The notes beneath the pieces were generated by a model that saw only the letters and a program-made list of their open reading frames with translations, made no database searches and was not told the DNA's origin. This document shows positions 60,785 through 64,000 of a stretch of 64,000 bases of DNA, in pieces (position 1 is the first letter of the stretch; every line of letters starts with the position of its first letter). The DNA is from RYN-230 sp963814645 (GTDB taxonomy: Bacteria; Actinomycetota; Actinomycetes; Streptosporangiales; Streptosporangiaceae): NCBI GenBank assembly GCA_963814645.1, contig CAWFDX010000004.1, forward strand, positions 1,426,001 to 1,490,000, in the 5' to 3' direction. A program made the position numbers and the translations under genes.

Positions 60785-61084
60785 TCACGGGAATTCCGGT
60801 GGGCGGGAGGAGTGCTCGTTCACCCAGTTCACGATCTCACCGGGCAGGTCGCCGATCATCGAGACCACCAGGGGCTGCATTGATGTGTAGTAGCGGCGGG
60901 CCAGCCACAGGTGGGTCTGCGGGTAGTCGATGTGCGGCCATACCGTCCAGTGCCGGTAGCGGTGCTCGATATCCGAGACGATGCGGCACTCCACCTCCGT
61001 CAGCCTCGGGTACAGCTGCTTGACTTCCTCGTGGGTGTACGGCCGCCGGTGACCTAACACCAGTTCCTCCCTCGTCGGCCTCAT
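60785..61084 (-). CDS. hypothetical 99-residue protein
   Basis: No family recognised. The composition is protein-like: Trp/Tyr/His-rich middle (YRHWTVWPHIDYPQTHLWLA) between an N-terminal helix (RPYTHEEVKQLYPRLTEVE) and a C-terminal helix (MIGDLPGEIVNWVNEH). Soluble, no signal. ATG 61084, or GTG 61096 four codons earlier. It is divergent from the small GntR gene across a region with phased repeats, so it may be that regulator's target. Confidence 0.6.
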   Translation of the reverse strand: MRPTREELVLGHRRPYTHEEVKQLYPRLTEVECRIVSDIEHRYRHWTVWPHIDYPQTHLWLARRYYTSMQPLVVSMIGDLPGEIVNWVNEHSSRPPEFP

Positions 61085-61116
61085 CGTCGCGATCACTGCG
61101 GATGATAGTCGGCAGT

Positions 61117-61199
61117 TTAACGTAGGTTAACGTGGCTTAACGTTGGAACAGGTGGGAACCCCAGAAGTAACGGTGATCTACCTGGAAATTACTGTGATC
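61117..61199. promoter_or_regulatory. 10-bp iterons and a 21-bp-spaced direct repeat between divergent genes
   Basis: Three copies of TTAACGT at 61117, 61127 and 61137 have an exact 10-bp period, one helical turn, next to the minus-strand hypothetical gene. Closer to the GntR gene, GTAACGGTGATC (61167) and ATTACTGTGATC (61188) form a direct repeat 21 bp apart, the second ending three bases before the GTG start. They are probable binding sites for the small GntR protein, controlling both genes. Confidence 0.5.
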
Positions 61200-61201
61200 A
61201 T

Positions 61202-61426
61202 GTGGGCCTTGACCTGGATTCTCCTGTGCCGCTGTGGGAGCAGCTAGCTGACATCGTCCGTTCCAGGGTCCGCTCGGCGGAGTACACCGGGCGCATCCCA
61301 TCGGCCAAGACGCTGGCCCAGGAATTCGATGTCTCCACGCGGACGTCTGAGCGGGCGCTGACAGCCCTGAAAGACGAGGGGCTGCTGGTGGCGGTGGTCG
61401 GGCGGGGCTTCTTTGTCAAGCGCTAA
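61202..61426 (+). CDS. small GntR-family winged-helix regulator
   Basis: 74 residues, consisting of little more than the GntR winged helix-turn-helix: PLWEQLADIVRSRVRSAEYT, GRIPSAKTLAQEFDVSTRTS (recognition helix region), RALTALKDEGLLVAVVGRG. No effector domain, so it likely responds by dimerisation with another factor or by abundance. GTG 61202 lacks any ribosome site and sits at the end of a repeat, so the mRNA may be leaderless. Confidence 0.85.
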   Translation: MGLDLDSPVPLWEQLADIVRSRVRSAEYTGRIPSAKTLAQEFDVSTRTSERALTALKDEGLLVAVVGRGFFVKR

Positions 61427-61490
61427 CGGGGCCAGTTGCCCGGGGCTGGCCCGGCATGCCGGTCGGGTACGGGCATGAAAGGCTGGGGGC

Positions 61491-62498
61491 ATGGAATACG
61501 CCCATCTTGGCCGTTCTGGTCTTCGTGTCAGCCGTTTGTGCCTGGGCACGATGAACTTCGGCCCGCTGACCCCGCCCGCGGATGCGCACGTGATCATGGA
61601 CCGGGCGCATGAGCTTGGCATCAACTTCTTCGACACCGCGAACCGGTACGGCGGCGCGTTCAGCCCGCCTGGCCAGGTCGCGGGCAACGACCAGTCGCAT
61701 CCAGGGTGGACCGAGGAGATCATCGGCGATTGGTTCGCGTCTGGTGGCGGGCGCCGTGAGCGCACTGTGCTGGCGACCAAGCTGTACGGGGCGATGGGGG
61801 ACTGGCCCAATGAGGACAGGCTTTCCGCGCTGAACATCCGGCGTTCGTGCGACGCGTCGCTGCGGCGGCTGCGGACCGACTACATCGACCTGTACCAGAT
61901 GCATCACGTTAACCGGGGCACGCCGTGGGACGAGATCTGGCAGGCGATGGAGGTCCTGGTCGCGCAGGGCAAGATCCTCTATGCCGGGTCGTCTAACTTC
62001 GCAGGCTGGCACATCGCGCAGGCCAACGACGCCGCGGCGGCACGTGACTTCTTCGGGCTGGTCAGCGAGCAGTCCATTTACAACCTGATGACCCGCGACA
62101 TTGAGCTTGAGGTGCTGCCCGCCGCGATCTCCTACGGGGTCGGCGTCATCCCCTGGTCCCCGCTGCAGGGCGGCCTGCTCGGCGGTGTGCTCAAGAAGGA
62201 GCGCGAAGGGCGCCGTCGCCTGTCGGGCCGGGCGCAGGAGACACTCGAGCGCAGCCGCGAGCAGATCGAGGCGTACGAGAACCTGTGCGAAGAGATCGGC
62301 GAGGAACCGGGCAGCGTCGCGCTGGCCTGGCTGCTGCATCAGGACGGCGTAACCGGGCCGATCATCGGCCCGCGTACCGCTGGGCAGCTCGAGGATGCAC
62401 AGCGCGCGGTGTCGCTCAAGCTCGATGACAAGGTGCTGGAACGTCTCGACAGCATCTTCCCCGGCTACCGGCCAGCCCCGGAGAACTATGCCTGGTAA
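61491..62498 (+). CDS. aldo/keto reductase
   Basis: 335 residues, full-length AKR. Catalytic tetrad residues are in place: Asp and Tyr in INFFDTANRYGG, Lys in TVLATKLYGAMG, His in LYQMHHVNRG. C-terminal NADPH-binding segment: GVIPWSPLQGGLLGG and a phosphate loop around GPIIGPRTAGQLEDA. NADPH-dependent reductase of aldehydes, ketones or sugar derivatives; substrate not deducible. ATG 61491. Ten bases before the acetyltransferase gene. Confidence 0.95.
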   Translation: MEYAHLGRSGLRVSRLCLGTMNFGPLTPPADAHVIMDRAHELGINFFDTANRYGGAFSPPGQVAGNDQSHPGWTEEIIGDWFASGGGRRERTVLATKLYGAMGDWPNEDRLSALNIRRSCDASLRRLRTDYIDLYQMHHVNRGTPWDEIWQAMEVLVAQGKILYAGSSNFAGWHIAQANDAAAARDFFGLVSEQSIYNLMTRDIELEVLPAAISYGVGVIPWSPLQGGLLGGVLKKEREGRRRLSGRAQETLERSREQIEAYENLCEEIGEEPGSVALAWLLHQDGVTGPIIGPRTAGQLEDAQRAVSLKLDDKVLERLDSIFPGYRPAPENYAW

Positions 62499-62507
62499 AC
62501 AGGCACC

Positions 62508-63038
62508 GTGTCTCCGGTTCTGGGTCAGCGCTGTAGTCCTGGGCAGGTCAGCGCGGGATTGAGACAGGAACTGATTGACTGCTGGATCACCGTCAGCAAT
62601 GCCGGTGGGGCGGTTGGCTTTCCGTTTCTGCCCGTCGATACGGCGGTTGTCTCGCCGGTGGCCGATGAGCTCATCGCCAGGCTCAGCCCTGACCGCAGGC
62701 TCCTGGTCGCGACCGCCGGCGGTGTCCTGGCCGGCTGGGTGCACCTGCAGCGTGACCCGGATCCGCTCATCGCGCATTGGGGGTCGGTCACCCGTCTGCA
62801 GACCCTCCCGGCCTTGCGGGGCCAGGGGATCGGTGCTGCTCTGATGAGGCACGCCAGGCAGGTGGCCCGCCGGGAGATGGGCCTGGAGCAGTTGCATCTC
62901 GCCGTGCGGGGTGGCACGGGGCTGGAGCACTTCTATGCCCGGCTCGGCTGGCGGGAGACCGGCCGCTGGCCGGGCGCATTGCGGCTGGCGCCTGGCGACG
63001 ACCGCGACGAGATCCTCATGGTCCTATCCCCGTTGTGA
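62508..63038 (+). CDS. GNAT family N-acetyltransferase
   Basis: 176 residues. The acetyl-CoA site is in LPALRGQGIGAALMRHARQV (RGQGIG); the final strands are LAVRGGTGLEHFYARLGWRE. The N-terminus (LIDCWITVSNAGGAVGFPFL) resembles the arm of single-domain antibiotic or amino-acid acetylators; acceptor unknown. GTG 62508, nine bases after the aldo/keto reductase stop, so probably one transcript. Confidence 0.9.
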   Translation: MSPVLGQRCSPGQVSAGLRQELIDCWITVSNAGGAVGFPFLPVDTAVVSPVADELIARLSPDRRLLVATAGGVLAGWVHLQRDPDPLIAHWGSVTRLQTLPALRGQGIGAALMRHARQVARREMGLEQLHLAVRGGTGLEHFYARLGWRETGRWPGALRLAPGDDRDEILMVLSPL

Positions 63039-63196
63039 CGCGGCAGACGCCTTGCCGGATTCGGGGTGACGGCCAGCCGGTGATCTGTCAGCTGGGAAGG
63101 GTGGAGATTCTCATCCCGCCCAGCCATCCTGACAGGAGAGCTGTTCACCGGGCCTCCGCCCCCGGGCCCGTCAGAGAAATGAGGGAGGCGAGGTGT

Positions 63197-63598
63197 ATGG
63201 GTACACAGCGGCAGGTGATGCAGGACTACCTTGACGCCTTGGTCAAGCGGGCGGACTACAGCGTGTACTTCACCGACGACGTCGTCGCCACGTTCGAGGG
63301 GACCGACCAGCGCGCCGACGGACGCGAGGCCGCCGGGGAGCTCATCCGGTATGTGCATCAGGGCGCGTTCGACGCGCGGCCGGAGCTTAAGAGCCTGCTG
63401 GTGGATGAAGGTGAAGGTAAGGCAGCCATCGAGGCGGACTTCGTCGGCACTCATACCGCCGAGTTTGCCGGGCTCCCGGCCACCGGCCGGATGGTCCGGG
63501 TCCCGTACTCGGTCGTTTATGACCTGCGGAGCGATCAGATTAGCGCGCTGCGCATCTACTTCCCGATGAGCCTGCTCATCGAGCAACTCACGAGCTGA
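63197..63598 (+). CDS. SnoaL/NTF2-like protein
   Basis: 133 residues with the alpha+beta cone of SnoaL-like proteins: MQDYLDALVKRADYSVYFTD, DDVVATFEGTDQRADGREAA, the HTAEFAGLPATGRMVRVPYS strand pair, and SALRIYFPMSLLIEQL at the end. Such proteins include polyketide cyclases and small isomerases; this one has no assignable reaction. ATG 63197 with GAGGCGAGG upstream; ATG 63179 is in frame. Confidence 0.82.
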   Translation: MGTQRQVMQDYLDALVKRADYSVYFTDDVVATFEGTDQRADGREAAGELIRYVHQGAFDARPELKSLLVDEGEGKAAIEADFVGTHTAEFAGLPATGRMVRVPYSVVYDLRSDQISALRIYFPMSLLIEQLTS

Positions 63599-63950
63599 AG
63601 CGAACTCGGCCGGGACTTGAGCCAGGCCTGGTCGCTCTCGTCATCGCTCGGTCCAGGGCCTGAACCGGTGTGCCTGGCCGGCTCAGGCCCTGGGCCGCAG
63701 GCTGTGGTCACCGGCACTCATCGCGGTCGTGCGTGCCAGCAGCGAGGCGTCCGCTGCTGCTGTCACATAGGTTTGCGTCATCGGTCTTCCCCCTCAGTTC
63801 AGGCCGCCCTGCCGGTCCAGCGCAGCGGGCTGCCCCGGTGCTGGTCGAAAAGAAGATCGCGGGGCGGTGTCGGATCGGGGCAGAGGCGTTCGTGGCACCA
63901 GTGAGCGCGCGCCTATGAGGGGCGTCCGACAGCACAGGAGGATGATCCGG
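63599..63950. other. intergenic region without a recognisable gene
   Basis: 352 bp. Only short, Arg/Ser-rich frames are present. A stretch at 63835-63918 reads PVLVEKKIAGRCRIGAEAFV before a stop and could be a gene remnant, but nothing identifies it. An AGGAGG ribosome site at its end (63936-63941) serves the next gene. Confidence 0.4.
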
Positions 63951-64000
63951 ATGCAGTACCTGGTTTCCGTGATCGATGACACGCCCAACTCCGGCACCCC
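63951..64000 (+). CDS. YciI-like (YCII-related) protein, partial
   Basis: Only the first 16 codons are in the window: MQYLVSVIDDTPNSGT. This opening is typical of actinobacterial YCII-related proteins, which begin with a MKYL-type strand. AGGAGG lies nine bases before ATG 63951. The call rests on few residues. Confidence 0.55.
   Translation, partial: MQYLVSVIDDTPNSGT

Noticed and set aside
61416..62930. 504-codon minus-strand open frame
   Set aside because: Antisense to the aldo/keto reductase and acetyltransferase genes, both with intact catalytic motifs.
63617..63904. 95-codon plus-strand open frame
   Set aside because: Cys/Arg/Ser-rich, no family resemblance, poor start context; treated as intergenic.

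Overview
The window is chromosomal DNA of a very GC-rich actinomycete, judged by eye at about 70% G+C or more. Signs of this are the many GTG starts, a mycothiol-type DinB protein, LAL/LuxR and DUF4118-kinase regulators, two Ser/Thr kinases, and pectin- and glucan-degrading secreted enzymes. A soil filamentous actinomycete, perhaps Streptosporangiales-like, is my inference. I see no rRNA, tRNA, CRISPR, transposase or prophage genes; the ends cut a LuxR-type regulator (left) and a YciI-like gene (right).

Layout. 1-7.3 kb: partial LAL regulator, small unknown gene, Ser/Thr kinase with a silk-like Ala/Gly linker, and a frameshifted polytopic membrane protein. 7.6-10 kb: an array of 22-24 bp hairpin repeats behind a reductase-like gene, an arginase-fold protein with an altered metal site, and a DinB-like protein. 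10-15.3 kb: two-component system plus MacB/FtsX-type ABC transporter. 15.5-24.6 kb: GH5 glycosidase, a 1,000-residue membrane repeat protein, RNase Z and a pectinesterase-polygalacturonase fusion. 24.6-29.6 kb: 6-phosphogluconate dehydrogenase, phosphoglucose isomerase, lipoprotein, NRDE protein, a 34-residue membrane microprotein and an acetyltransferase. 30-41 kb: acyltransferase-SGNH protein (frameshifted), ABC-2 exporter, DUF2461, methylglyoxal synthase, DinB protein, geranylgeranyl-reductase-type flavoprotein, transglycosylase, Mug glycosylase, a decayed corA, a CDF transporter and a methyltransferase.

41-47 kb is a potassium-type module: DUF4118 sensor kinase and KdpE-like regulator preceded by three phased CGTTA repeats, facing an OB-fold gene, a KimA-like permease and a DUF2993 gene. 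The last three carry about nine single-base frame breaks in 3 kb, so they are either pseudogenes or badly sequenced. 47-56 kb is the most interesting block: a Ser/Thr kinase with an extracytoplasmic beta-propeller, divergent from a double-FHA ABC exporter resembling mycobacterial Rv1747, then an MprF-like transmembrane protein with a degenerate kinase domain, then a second membrane-anchored propeller paralogous to the kinase sensor. I propose a phosphorylation-controlled envelope sensing and export system.

56-64 kb: alpha/beta hydrolase, small membrane protein, an FtsX-type permease without an ATPase behind a palindromic operator, a DUF2000/AraC pair, a small GntR regulator with 10-bp iterons, aldo/keto reductase, acetyltransferase, SnoaL-like protein and the start of a YciI-like gene. 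Single-base frame breaks also occur at about 5.46, 30.95, 53.51 and 60.42 kb, so sequence quality should be settled before any of these is called a natural pseudogene.
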